Assembly (NCBI GenBank): GCA_046154125.1 | Contig: JBJXEJ010000182.1 | Coordinates: 1 to 57,866 of the forward strand | Reading direction: 5' to 3' | DNA: 57,866 nt | Origin: PBB1 sp046154125 | Lineage (GTDB): Bacteria; Pseudomonadota; Gammaproteobacteria; Burkholderiales; Burkholderiaceae_C | Part shown: one piece after another, positions 36,555 through 44,583 of the stretch | How positions within the stretch are numbered: the stretch's first letter is position 1 | How the letters are laid out: each line of letters opens with the position of its first letter | Translations under genes and position numbers: made by a program | Notes under the pieces: generated by a model | Seen by the model: the letters and a program-made list of their open reading frames with translations, nothing else | Told to the model about the DNA's origin: nothing | Databases searched by the model: none

Positions 36555-38105
36555 ATGAAAAAACTGATTGCTACCCTCGCCCTTGGACTTGCCGTCCTGG
36601 GCTTCTCTGCCGCGAGCTTCGCGCAGGACGGTGCTGCGTCCGCTCCGGCGGTTGCTGAGGCCGCGGTGATGCCCACGGAGGCAGCCTCTGCGGCGACCGA
36701 CGCGGCAGCGCCGGCCCCTGCAGTCGCTGAAGCGGCTGCAGCCACTGCCGCCCCGGCTGCGGCGGCGCCTGTGCCGAACAAGGGCGACACCTCCTGGATG
36801 ATGGTGTCGACCCTGCTGGTCATCATGATGGCCGTTCCCGGACTGGCCTTGTTCTACGGCGGCCTGGTCCGCAGCAAGAACATGTTGTCCATCCTGATGC
36901 AGGTGATGGTGACGTTCTCGATGATCGTCGTGCTGTGGTTTGTGTACGGCTACAGCCTGGCATTCACCGAAGGAAACGCGTTCTTCGGAGGACTGGACCG
37001 CCTGATGATGAAGGGCATCTGGGACAACGCTGCGGGCACTTTCGCCAATGCAGCGACGTTCAGCAAGGGCGTCTACATTCCCGAGATCGTGTTCGCTGTG
37101 TTCCAGGCCTCTTTCGCTGCGATCACCTGCGCGCTGATCGTCGGTGCATTCGCCGAACGGGCCAAGTTCTCTGCCGTGCTGCTGTTCATGGCACTCTGGT
37201 TCACCTTCAGCTACGCGCCGATCGCGCACATGGTCTGGTTCTGGATGGGTCCTGATGCGTACTCCAGCAAGGAAGTGGTTGACGCGATGAACGCGAAGGC
37301 CGGCTGGGTCTGGCAATCCGGCGCACTCGACTTCGCGGGCGGCACGGTGGTGCACATCAATGCAGCCGTTGCTGGCCTGGTCGGAGCCTACATGTTCGGC
37401 AAGCGCGTCGGCTATGGCAAGGAGGCGTTCACGCCTCACTCGCTGACGCTGACGATGGTCGGTGCATCGCTGCTGTGGGTGGGCTGGTTCGGCTTCAACG
37501 CCGGTTCGGCACTCGAAGCCAATGGCTTCGCCGCTCTGGCCTTCATCAACACCTTCGGTGCCACCGCAGCCGCGGTGCTGGCCTGGTGTGCCGGCGAAGC
37601 GCTGATCAAGGGCAAGGCGTCGATGCTGGGCGCTGCGTCGGGTGCGGTGGCCGGTCTGGTTGCCATCACGCCGGCTTGCGGCAATGTGGGCATCGGCGGT
37701 GCGCTGATCATCGGATTGGTCGCCGGGTTTGCTTGTCTGTGGGGTGTCAGCGGCCTGAAGAAGATCCTCGGTGCCGATGACTCGCTCGACGTGTTCGGGG
37801 TTCACGGCGTCGGTGGCATCGTCGGCGCGCTGTTGACCGGGGTGTTCAACGCCCCGAGCCTCGGCGGCCCGGGCTACGTGGCCGACTGGGTTACGGCAAC
37901 GATGGTGACGCCAGCCGACTACTCGATCGCTGCCCAGGTGTGGATCCAGGCGAAGGCGGTACTGACCACGATCGTCTGGTCGGGTGTGGTCTCGATCGTG
38001 TCGTTCAAGGTCGTTGATCTGCTGATCGGATTGCGTGTACCGGAAGACGAGGAGCGTGAAGGCCTCGATATCTCTTCCCACGGCGAGACGGCCTACCACC
38101 AGTGA
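36555..38105 (+). CDS. amtB: Ammonium channel AmtB with long N-terminal extension
   Basis: A 516-residue inner-membrane channel. Residues 1-23 are a signal peptide (SFA|Q). An Ala/Pro/Glu-rich low-complexity periplasmic stretch runs to about residue 75, before the eleven-helix Amt core. The twin pore histidines are recognisable in GTVVHINAAVAG and FGVHGVGGIVG. E. coli AmtB has a signal peptide but lacks the long extension. It is co-transcribed with glnK (25-base gap), and a strong terminator follows. Confidence 0.95.
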   Translation: MKKLIATLALGLAVLGFSAASFAQDGAASAPAVAEAAVMPTEAASAATDAAAPAPAVAEAAAATAAPAAAAPVPNKGDTSWMMVSTLLVIMMAVPGLALFYGGLVRSKNMLSILMQVMVTFSMIVVLWFVYGYSLAFTEGNAFFGGLDRLMMKGIWDNAAGTFANAATFSKGVYIPEIVFAVFQASFAAITCALIVGAFAERAKFSAVLLFMALWFTFSYAPIAHMVWFWMGPDAYSSKEVVDAMNAKAGWVWQSGALDFAGGTVVHINAAVAGLVGAYMFGKRVGYGKEAFTPHSLTLTMVGASLLWVGWFGFNAGSALEANGFAALAFINTFGATAAAVLAWCAGEALIKGKASMLGAASGAVAGLVAITPACGNVGIGGALIIGLVAGFACLWGVSGLKKILGADDSLDVFGVHGVGGIVGALLTGVFNAPSLGGPGYVADWVTATMVTPADYSIAAQVWIQAKAVLTTIVWSGVVSIVSFKVVDLLIGLRVPEDEEREGLDISSHGETAYHQ

Positions 38106-38160
38106 GTCTTCTCGGTATAGGTGCACCCGCCTGAGCTTCCGGGTGACACCGTATCGGGAG

Positions 38161-38192
38161 CAAGAGCCGCCGCAAGGCGGCTCTTGTTTTTT
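38161..38192 (+). terminator. Rho-independent terminator of the porin-glnK-amtB operon
   Basis: A perfect 11-bp stem forms between CAAGAGCCGCC (38161-38171) and GGCGGCTCTTG (38176-38186), with a GCAA tetraloop and six T residues (38187-38192). It lies 56 bases after the amtB stop. Confidence 0.93.
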
Positions 38193-38293
38193 GTGTGCAA
38201 ACTCGCCATCTGCAGATGATCCAGCGCGTACTCGCGGCTGAAAACTGCCAAGCCGAGTATCGTTATCCGTCAATCGCAAAACGGGCTCTTGCC

Positions 38294-39589
38294 ATGGTTC
38301 CTCATCTCATCACCGCACTGACCGGCCCGATCAACGAACTGGAGCAGCGGATCCTGGAGTCGCTGCCTGCCATCGAGCGATGGTTCCGGCTGGAATGGAT
38401 GGAGCACACGCCGCCGTTCTACACCTCGGTGGATGTGCGCAATGCCGGGTTCAAGCTGGCCCCGGTGGACACCAACCTGTTTCCCGGGGGGTTCAACAAC
38501 CTGACGGCCGAGATGCTTCCGCTGGCGGTTCAGGCAGCGATGGCTGCGATCGAGAAGATCTGTCCCGAAGCCAAGAACCTGCTGCTGATTCCGGAGAAGC
38601 ACACACGCAACACCTTCTATCTGGCGAATGTCGCGCGGCTGATGCAGATCTTCCACATGGCCGGTATGAACGTGCGTCTGGGCACGCTGGATGACAGCAT
38701 CACCGCGCCGACGGACATCCACCTGCCCGACGGCACCACCTTGACGCTGGAGCCGCTGGTGCGCAACCGCGGACGCCTCGGCCTGAAGGATTTCGATCCT
38801 TGCACGATCCTCCTCAACAACGACTTGTCGGCCGGCATTCCGAAGGTTCTCGAAGACCTTCACGAGCAATACCTGCTACCACCGCTGCATGCCGGCTGGG
38901 CCATCCGTCGCAAGACGAACCATTTCGCGGCCTACGAGGAGGTGGCCAAGAAATTCGCGAAGCTTCTGGGCATGGACCCGTGGCTGATCAACCCGCTGTT
39001 CGCGCGTTGCGGCGAAGTCAATTTCAGCGACGGCACCGGTGCCGAATGCCTGATGAGCAATGCCGAGGCACTGCTTTCCAAGGTCAAGCGCAAGTACAAG
39101 GAATACGGCATCCAGGAAAAGCCGTTCATCATCGTCAAGGCCGACGCCGGAACCTACGGCATGGGGATCATGACCGTGCGCGATCCAAAGGAGCTGGCCG
39201 AATTGAACCGCCGCTCACGCAACAAGATGAGCATCATCAAGGACGGTCAGGAGGTCAGCGAGGTGATCCTGCAGGAAGGCGTGCCAACCTACGAACGGGT
39301 CAACGATGCAGTTGCCGAGCCAGTCGTCTACATGATCGATCGCTACGTGGTCGGCGGTTTTTATCGGGTCAACGCCGAGCGTGGCATCGACGAGAACCTC
39401 AACTCACCCGGCGCGAGCTTCGTGCCGCTCGCCTTTGCCGAGTCGAACCAGCTCCCGCGTCCCGGTGTCAAGCCAGGAGCGAGCGCACCGAACCGCTTCT
39501 ACATGTACGGCGTGATCGCACGCCTGGCGATGGTGGCCGCCAGCTACGAGCTGGAGGCCACCGACCCCGACGCCGAAATCTACGAGTAA
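38294..39589 (+). CDS. gshA: Glutamate-cysteine ligase GshA (beta-proteobacterial type)
   Basis: A 431-residue enzyme that joins glutamate and cysteine in the first step of glutathione synthesis. It belongs to the type found in beta-proteobacteria and Acidithiobacillus (TIGR02049), unrelated in sequence to E. coli GshA. Recognisable segments are NAGFKLAPVDTNLFPGGFNNL, LLIPEKHTRNTFY and IIVKADAGTYGMGIMTV. The ATG at 38294 (MVPHLITALTG) is preferred; an in-frame ATG at 38195 lies right at the amtB terminator. Confidence 0.93.
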   Translation: MVPHLITALTGPINELEQRILESLPAIERWFRLEWMEHTPPFYTSVDVRNAGFKLAPVDTNLFPGGFNNLTAEMLPLAVQAAMAAIEKICPEAKNLLLIPEKHTRNTFYLANVARLMQIFHMAGMNVRLGTLDDSITAPTDIHLPDGTTLTLEPLVRNRGRLGLKDFDPCTILLNNDLSAGIPKVLEDLHEQYLLPPLHAGWAIRRKTNHFAAYEEVAKKFAKLLGMDPWLINPLFARCGEVNFSDGTGAECLMSNAEALLSKVKRKYKEYGIQEKPFIIVKADAGTYGMGIMTVRDPKELAELNRRSRNKMSIIKDGQEVSEVILQEGVPTYERVNDAVAEPVVYMIDRYVVGGFYRVNAERGIDENLNSPGASFVPLAFAESNQLPRPGVKPGASAPNRFYMYGVIARLAMVAASYELEATDPDAEIYE

Positions 39590-39736
39590 GGACAGTCGGA
39601 AAAGTTGCTGCGCCGCAACATATCAGGCTGAAAGGCACACCGCATCCGGGTGGGCGCCCCAGGGAGCCCGCGCCCTGGGGAGCACAATCGACCGTCGTTG
39701 TGCACACGCCCTGTCCGGTTCTGACGCCGGTTCCTC

Positions 39737-41611
39737 TTGACTTCCCATCGTTCCGCTTCCAGCCTCGCCGCCCTGACTCTGGGGGCGCTCGGCGTTGTCT
39801 ATGGCGACATCGGCACCAGCCCGCTGTATGCACTGAAGGAGGTCTTTCACGGGGGGCACGTGGCGCCCTCGCAGGACAACATCCTCGGCGTGCTGTCCCT
39901 GATCTTCTGGACGATGACCATCATCGTGTCCGTCAAGTACGTGCTGCTGATCCTGCGCGCTGACAACAATGGTGAAGGCGGCCTGATCGCGATGCTGGCG
40001 CTGGCCACCACGGCGGTCAAGGACCGGCCTGCGTTGCGGCGCGTGCTGATGACGGTGGGCCTGTTCGGCACGGCCATCTTCTACGGCGACGGCGTGATCA
40101 CGCCGGCCATCTCGGTGCTGTCTGCGGTGGAAGGTCTGGAGGTGGCCGCGCCGGCACTGCACAGCTGGGTCATTCCCCTCACCTTGATTGTTCTGACGGG
40201 GCTGTTCTCCGTCCAGCGTTTCGGCACGGGCGGCATTGGCAAGTTCTTCGGGCCGATCACGCTGGTCTGGTTCTGCGTGCTGGTCGCACTGGGCCTTCCG
40301 CACATCCTGTCCAACCCGGCCGTGCTGGTGGCGCTGAATCCTGCCTACGCCGTCGCGTTCTTCATGCACAACCCGACGGTGGCCTTCGTTGGCCTCGGGG
40401 CCGTGGTGCTTTGCGTCACCGGTGGCGAAGCGCTGTATGCCGACATGGGCCACTTCGGCAAGCAGCCTATCCGCATTGCCTGGTATGCCTTCGTGATGCC
40501 CGCGCTGGTGGTGAATTACTTCGGCCAGGGCGCGATGTTGCTTGCCCACCCCGAGGCGATCGACAACCCCTTTTTCAAGATGACGCCGGGTTGGGCCCAG
40601 CTGCCGATGGTGTTCCTGGCCACGGCTGCCACGGTGATCGCCTCGCAGGCGCTGATCTCGGCCGCGTTCTCGGTCACCAAGCAGGCCATCCAGCTGGGCA
40701 TCCTGCCGCGCATGGCCATCAAGCACACCTCGGTGCGCGATACCGGCCAGATTTATGTACCGCTCGTCAACTGGGGCCTGTTCGTCTTCATCGTGCTGGC
40801 GGTGGCCTTGTTCAAGACATCCTCCAACCTGGCCTCGGCCTACGGCATCGCGGTCACGCTGGACATGACCATCACCACCGTGATGACCTTCTTCGTCATC
40901 CGCTACGGCTGGAAGTACGCGCTGATTCCCAGCCTGCTGGCGACGATCTTCTTCTTTGTCATCGACATCACATTCTTCCTGAGCAACATGCTCAAGCTGG
41001 TGGCCGGCGGGTGGTTCCCGCTGGTGCTGGGCATCGGCATGTTCGTGCTGATGATGACCTGGGCTCAGGGCCGCAAGCTGATGCACGAGCGGCTGCGCAG
41101 CGATGCCATCGATTTGAAGGGCTTCCTCGACGCGGTGTTCATCAGTCCGCCCACGCGCGTGGCCGGCACAGCCGTATTTCTGGCCGCCGACGAGGGCCTG
41201 ACGCCGAACGCACTGCTGCACAACCTCAAGCACAACAAGGTGCTGCACGAGTACAACCTGTTCGTCAGCGTCAAGCACCACGAGGTGCCCTGGGTGGGCT
41301 TCGACAAGCGCATCCAGGTGGAGGCGTTGGGCCACGATTGCTGGCAGGTGGTGCTGCACTTCGGCTTCAAGAACGACCCCGACGTGCCCGAGGCGCTGAA
41401 GCTGCTGCAAACCCGCGGTATCCCGCTGCCCGAGATGGACACCAGCTACTTCCTCAGCCGCGACATCGTGATCCCCACCATCGGCGAAGGCATGGCACTG
41501 TGGCGCGAAAAGCTCTTCGCCAGCATGCACCGCAACGCGGCTGCGGCGGCCGACTTCCTGCGGCTGCCGACCAACCGCGTGGTGGAACTGGGTTCCAAGG
41601 TCGAGATCTGA
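39737..41611 (+). CDS. kup: Kup family potassium uptake protein
   Basis: A 624-residue inner-membrane K+/H+ symporter, close to the 622 residues of E. coli Kup. The N-terminal signature AALTLGALGVVYGDIGTSPLYA and the block FGTAIFYGDGVITPAISVLSAVEGLE are diagnostic. About twelve transmembrane segments are followed by a cytoplasmic C-terminal domain. The only in-frame start between the stop at 39722 and the signature is TTG at 39737, without a visible ribosome-binding site, so the exact start is uncertain. It lies between gshA and gshB. Confidence 0.93.
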   Translation: MTSHRSASSLAALTLGALGVVYGDIGTSPLYALKEVFHGGHVAPSQDNILGVLSLIFWTMTIIVSVKYVLLILRADNNGEGGLIAMLALATTAVKDRPALRRVLMTVGLFGTAIFYGDGVITPAISVLSAVEGLEVAAPALHSWVIPLTLIVLTGLFSVQRFGTGGIGKFFGPITLVWFCVLVALGLPHILSNPAVLVALNPAYAVAFFMHNPTVAFVGLGAVVLCVTGGEALYADMGHFGKQPIRIAWYAFVMPALVVNYFGQGAMLLAHPEAIDNPFFKMTPGWAQLPMVFLATAATVIASQALISAAFSVTKQAIQLGILPRMAIKHTSVRDTGQIYVPLVNWGLFVFIVLAVALFKTSSNLASAYGIAVTLDMTITTVMTFFVIRYGWKYALIPSLLATIFFFVIDITFFLSNMLKLVAGGWFPLVLGIGMFVLMMTWAQGRKLMHERLRSDAIDLKGFLDAVFISPPTRVAGTAVFLAADEGLTPNALLHNLKHNKVLHEYNLFVSVKHHEVPWVGFDKRIQVEALGHDCWQVVLHFGFKNDPDVPEALKLLQTRGIPLPEMDTSYFLSRDIVIPTIGEGMALWREKLFASMHRNAAAAADFLRLPTNRVVELGSKVEI

Positions 41612-41735
41612 GGCGGCAGCGGGCTGGCTGAGGCCGGTACCGGCATGGGCAGGCGCCTGGGCTTCCCAGCGTGCCGGCGCTGGTTGTGCAACAGTGGTGG
41701 CCGTCATCTCCACGCCTCTCGAGGAAGCCGACCCC

Positions 41736-42695
41736 ATGAAACTGATGTTCGTCGCCGATGCGCTCGAAGGCTTCAACACTGCCAAGGACACCACTTTCTC
41801 GATGATGCGCGAGGCCGCGTCGCGCGGCCATGAAGTGCTGGCCTGCCACCCGCGCGATCTGATGTGGCAGCGCGGCGGACGTGTCACCGCCTATGTGCGA
41901 GAGATCACGCTGTCGCCCGACAGCCCAGTGTGGTTCTCGGCTCGCCAGCAGCCTCCCGATGAGATTCCGGTGGCGCTCGCCGACATTGACGCGGTCGTGA
42001 TGCGCAAGGACCCGCCGTTCGACAGCGAATACTTCTACGCGACTCACCTGCTCAGCCAGGCCGAGCGCGAAGGCGCGCGTGTCTTCAACCGCCCGGGGGC
42101 GTTGCGCGACCACCCGGAAAAGCTTGCGATCCTGGAGTTTCCGCAGTTCATCGGACCGACGCTGGTCACCCGCGATGCGGCCGACATCAAGCGCTTTCAC
42201 GCCGAGCACCAGGACATCATCCTGAAGCCGCTTGACGGCATGGGCGGCATGGGCATCTTCCGCGTCGGGCCCGACGGGCTGAACCTGGGCAGCATCATCG
42301 AGACGCTGAACCGCCATGGCGAGCAGACGGTGATGGTGCAGCGCTACCTGAGCGAGATCACGCTGGGCGATAAACGCATTCTGTTGATCGACGGCAAACC
42401 GGTGCCGTTCGCGCTGGCGCGCATCCCGCAGGGCAGCGAGATCCGCGGCAACATGGCCGTCGGTGGCAAGGGGGTGGCTCAACCCCTGAGCCAGCGAGAC
42501 CGCGAGACCGCCGAAGCGATCGGCCCGGTGCTGGCCAGGCGCGGCCTGCTGCTGGTCGGGCTCGACGTGATTGGCGACTGCGTGACCGAGATCAACGTGA
42601 CCAGCCCGACCGGGTTTCAGGAGATCACGAAACAGACCGGGTTCGATGTGGCAAAGACCTTCATCGATGCGCTGGAGGCACAACTGGCGGCTTGA
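41736..42695 (+). CDS. gshB: Glutathione synthetase GshB
   Basis: A 319-residue ATP-grasp enzyme that adds glycine to gamma-glutamylcysteine. Conserved parts include MKLMFVADALEGFNTAKDTTFSMM, VMRKDPPFDSEYFYATHLL, LKPLDGMGGMGIFRV and EINVTSPTGFQEI. The ATG at 41736 gives the standard N-terminus and is preceded by GAGGAAG. The last 35 bases overlap the 3' end of the convergent pseudouridine synthase gene. Confidence 0.95.
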   Translation: MKLMFVADALEGFNTAKDTTFSMMREAASRGHEVLACHPRDLMWQRGGRVTAYVREITLSPDSPVWFSARQQPPDEIPVALADIDAVVMRKDPPFDSEYFYATHLLSQAEREGARVFNRPGALRDHPEKLAILEFPQFIGPTLVTRDAADIKRFHAEHQDIILKPLDGMGGMGIFRVGPDGLNLGSIIETLNRHGEQTVMVQRYLSEITLGDKRILLIDGKPVPFALARIPQGSEIRGNMAVGGKGVAQPLSQRDRETAEAIGPVLARRGLLLVGLDVIGDCVTEINVTSPTGFQEITKQTGFDVAKTFIDALEAQLAA

Positions 42696-43647
42696 GCCGT
42701 TGGTCGTTCCGCGATGCTGGCAGCTGTCGATTGCTTTCGTAGCGCCGCTCCGCGCCGCTGACCGGATCGACGAACCCGATCGACCGAGCCAGCAACTGCA
42801 AAGGCCGATCGTGATCGTCCGTGTCGACGGGCAACAAGGTCGGATACATCCGATCCCCAATGATCGGCAGGCCGAGTGCGGCGCAGTGCACGCGCAGCTG
42901 GTGGGTCCGGCCGGTCAGCGGGGTCAGGCGGTAGCGGGCGACGTCGCCGTGCACGGCCAGCACCTCGAACAGCGTTTCGGTATTCGGCTCGCCAGGCACT
43001 TCGCGCATGCGAAGGAAATGATCGTCCTGCACCAACCGACTTCGGTGCGTCAGCGGAAACGCCAGGTCGGGACGCCACCGCGCGATCGCTTCGTAGTGCT
43101 TCGTCACCTGGCGCTGCGCGAACAAGGCCTGGTAGGCGCCGCGCGTGGCGGGCTGCACCGCGAACACCACCACGCCGGCGGTCTCGCGGTCGAGACGGTG
43201 CACCGGCGCCAGAGGGTCGATGCCGAGCCGGCGCTTCAGGCGCACCAGCAGCGTTTCCTGAAGATGGCGACCGCCCGGCGTGACCGGCAGGAAATGCGGC
43301 TTGTCGGCGACGACCAGCAGCTCGTCCTGGAACAGCACGACCTCGTCGAACGGCACGCGCGGTTCGTCGTCAATCGATCGGTAGTAGTACAGCCGCCCCC
43401 CCGATCGGTACGGGCGATCCGGCGTGACGGCGACGCCTTGCGCGTCGACCACTTCGCCTTGCTGCATGCGTGCCTGCCAGGTTGGGGCCGAGACCGCCGG
43501 GAAACGATCGACCAGGAAGTCGCTGATCGTCGACCACGGTCCGGGTGTCAGCGCGACGCAGCTGGGGCCGACGCCGTTCTTCGTCGGCAGCGGAACGGGG
43601 GGCTGAGGTCGTCGGCCCCCCGCGGTCGGCGGTGCCGGGGTGTTCAC
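42661..43647 (-). CDS. RluA family pseudouridine synthase
   Basis: A 328-residue RNA-modifying enzyme. The RluA catalytic motif is PVHRLDRETAGVVVF, with the nucleophilic aspartate in HRLDRET. The downstream motifs PLTGRTHQLRVHCAALGLPIIGD and KHYEAIARW are also present. The N-terminal ~75 residues contain an S4-like segment. The start is GTG at 43647, overlapping the trhO stop (GTGA), so the two RNA-modification genes are coupled. Which rRNA or tRNA uridine is the target cannot be assigned from sequence. Confidence 0.9.
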   Translation of the reverse strand: MNTPAPPTAGGRRPQPPVPLPTKNGVGPSCVALTPGPWSTISDFLVDRFPAVSAPTWQARMQQGEVVDAQGVAVTPDRPYRSGGRLYYYRSIDDEPRVPFDEVVLFQDELLVVADKPHFLPVTPGGRHLQETLLVRLKRRLGIDPLAPVHRLDRETAGVVVFAVQPATRGAYQALFAQRQVTKHYEAIARWRPDLAFPLTHRSRLVQDDHFLRMREVPGEPNTETLFEVLAVHGDVARYRLTPLTGRTHQLRVHCAALGLPIIGDRMYPTLLPVDTDDHDRPLQLLARSIGFVDPVSGAERRYESNRQLPASRNDQRLKPPVVPPAHR

Positions 43648-44513
43648 GGCGAGGTCCGTATGGCGTCAAATGAAGTGGCCTCGGCCTCGACAGGTGCGGC
43701 TGATCCCGCCAGCTGCTGCGCGCGCCGCAGTCGCCACGCCTCGTCCGGGTCGCCCGCATAGACCTGCTCGGCGGTGGTGCCGGTTTCGTGCAGCCGGGTG
43801 TCGAGCGCGATGCGGTTGTCGAAGACGAAGCACTCTCCGTCCCAGTCGCACTCGGCGTCGGGCATTTCGGCGAAGTAGTTCAGGATGCCGCCTTCGAGTT
43901 GCAGGACCGGCACGCCGCGCTCGTGCAGCCAGGCGCTGGTCTTCTCGCAGCGGATGCCGCCGGTGCAGTACATCGCGACCTGCTTGCCTTCGGCCTGCCA
44001 GGTCGGCAACTGTGCGTCGATGTAGGCCGGGAAGTCGCGGAAGTTGCGCACCAGCGGATCAACCGCGTTGCGGAAGCGGCCCAGTCGCACCTCGAAGTGG
44101 TTGCGGTTGTCGATCACCACCACGTTCGGGTCGTCGAGCAGCGCGCGCCATTGCTGCGGCGTGACTTGATGACCGACGTGGCCGACGGCATTCACGCCAT
44201 CGACACCGAGCGGCAGGATCTCTGGCCGGCTGTGCACCTTCATCCGCTGGAATGGCGGCGTGACGCAGGGGCTGCGCTTGAACGCGATGCCGGTGAAGCG
44301 GCCGCCCAGCCGCGGATCGTCCGCGAGGGCGACGCGAAACGCATCGAGCGCCGCTGCCGTGCCGGCCAGCGTGCCGTTGACACCCTCGTGCGCCACCAGC
44401 AGGACACCGGTGAGATCAGCGGTCAGTTCGCGGAGCGTCGCAGCGGTGCAGTCGACATCGGTGATGTCGACGAACTTATAGAAGGCGTCGTGAAGGATGT
44501 CAGAGGAGGGCAT
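43644..44513 (-). CDS. trhO: tRNA uridine(34) hydroxylase TrhO (rhodanese domain, UPF0176)
   Basis: A 289-residue protein with the N-terminal acylphosphatase-like domain (VLLVAHEGVNGTLAGT) and a central rhodanese domain with active-site cysteine in MYCTGGIRCEKTSAWL. TrhO (YceA) catalyses oxygen-dependent hydroxylation of U34 in tRNAs, the first step to 5-methoxyuridine. The ATG at 44513 is preceded by an AGAGGAGGG site on the minus strand; a longer frame upstream enters the uup control region. Confidence 0.92.
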   Translation of the reverse strand: MPSSDILHDAFYKFVDITDVDCTAATLRELTADLTGVLLVAHEGVNGTLAGTAAALDAFRVALADDPRLGGRFTGIAFKRSPCVTPPFQRMKVHSRPEILPLGVDGVNAVGHVGHQVTPQQWRALLDDPNVVVIDNRNHFEVRLGRFRNAVDPLVRNFRDFPAYIDAQLPTWQAEGKQVAMYCTGGIRCEKTSAWLHERGVPVLQLEGGILNYFAEMPDAECDWDGECFVFDNRIALDTRLHETGTTAEQVYAGDPDEAWRLRRAQQLAGSAAPVEAEATSFDAIRTSP

Positions 44514-44571
44514 GCCGGCATTTTCGGCGCTCGGGCGGGGAGCACATCGGGGCAGTGTCAGGGTCAACCCG

Positions 44572-44577
44572 CACAAT
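44572..44577 (+). promoter_or_regulatory. Possible -10 element for a leaderless uup transcript
   Basis: CACAAT lies six bases before the ATG at 44584, so transcription would begin at or next to the start codon. No ribosome-binding site is obvious apart from a GAGGG directly against the ATG. No clear -35 is seen. Confidence 0.3.
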
Positions 44578-44583
44578 CGAGGG

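Noticed and set aside
39609..39680. Two hairpins in the kup leader (GTTGC/GCAAC and CCCAGGG/CCCTGGG) as a possible riboswitch or terminator
   Set aside because: Neither has a T-run and no known K+ or c-di-AMP riboswitch is expected in this lineage; they are kept only as a comment in the kup finding.
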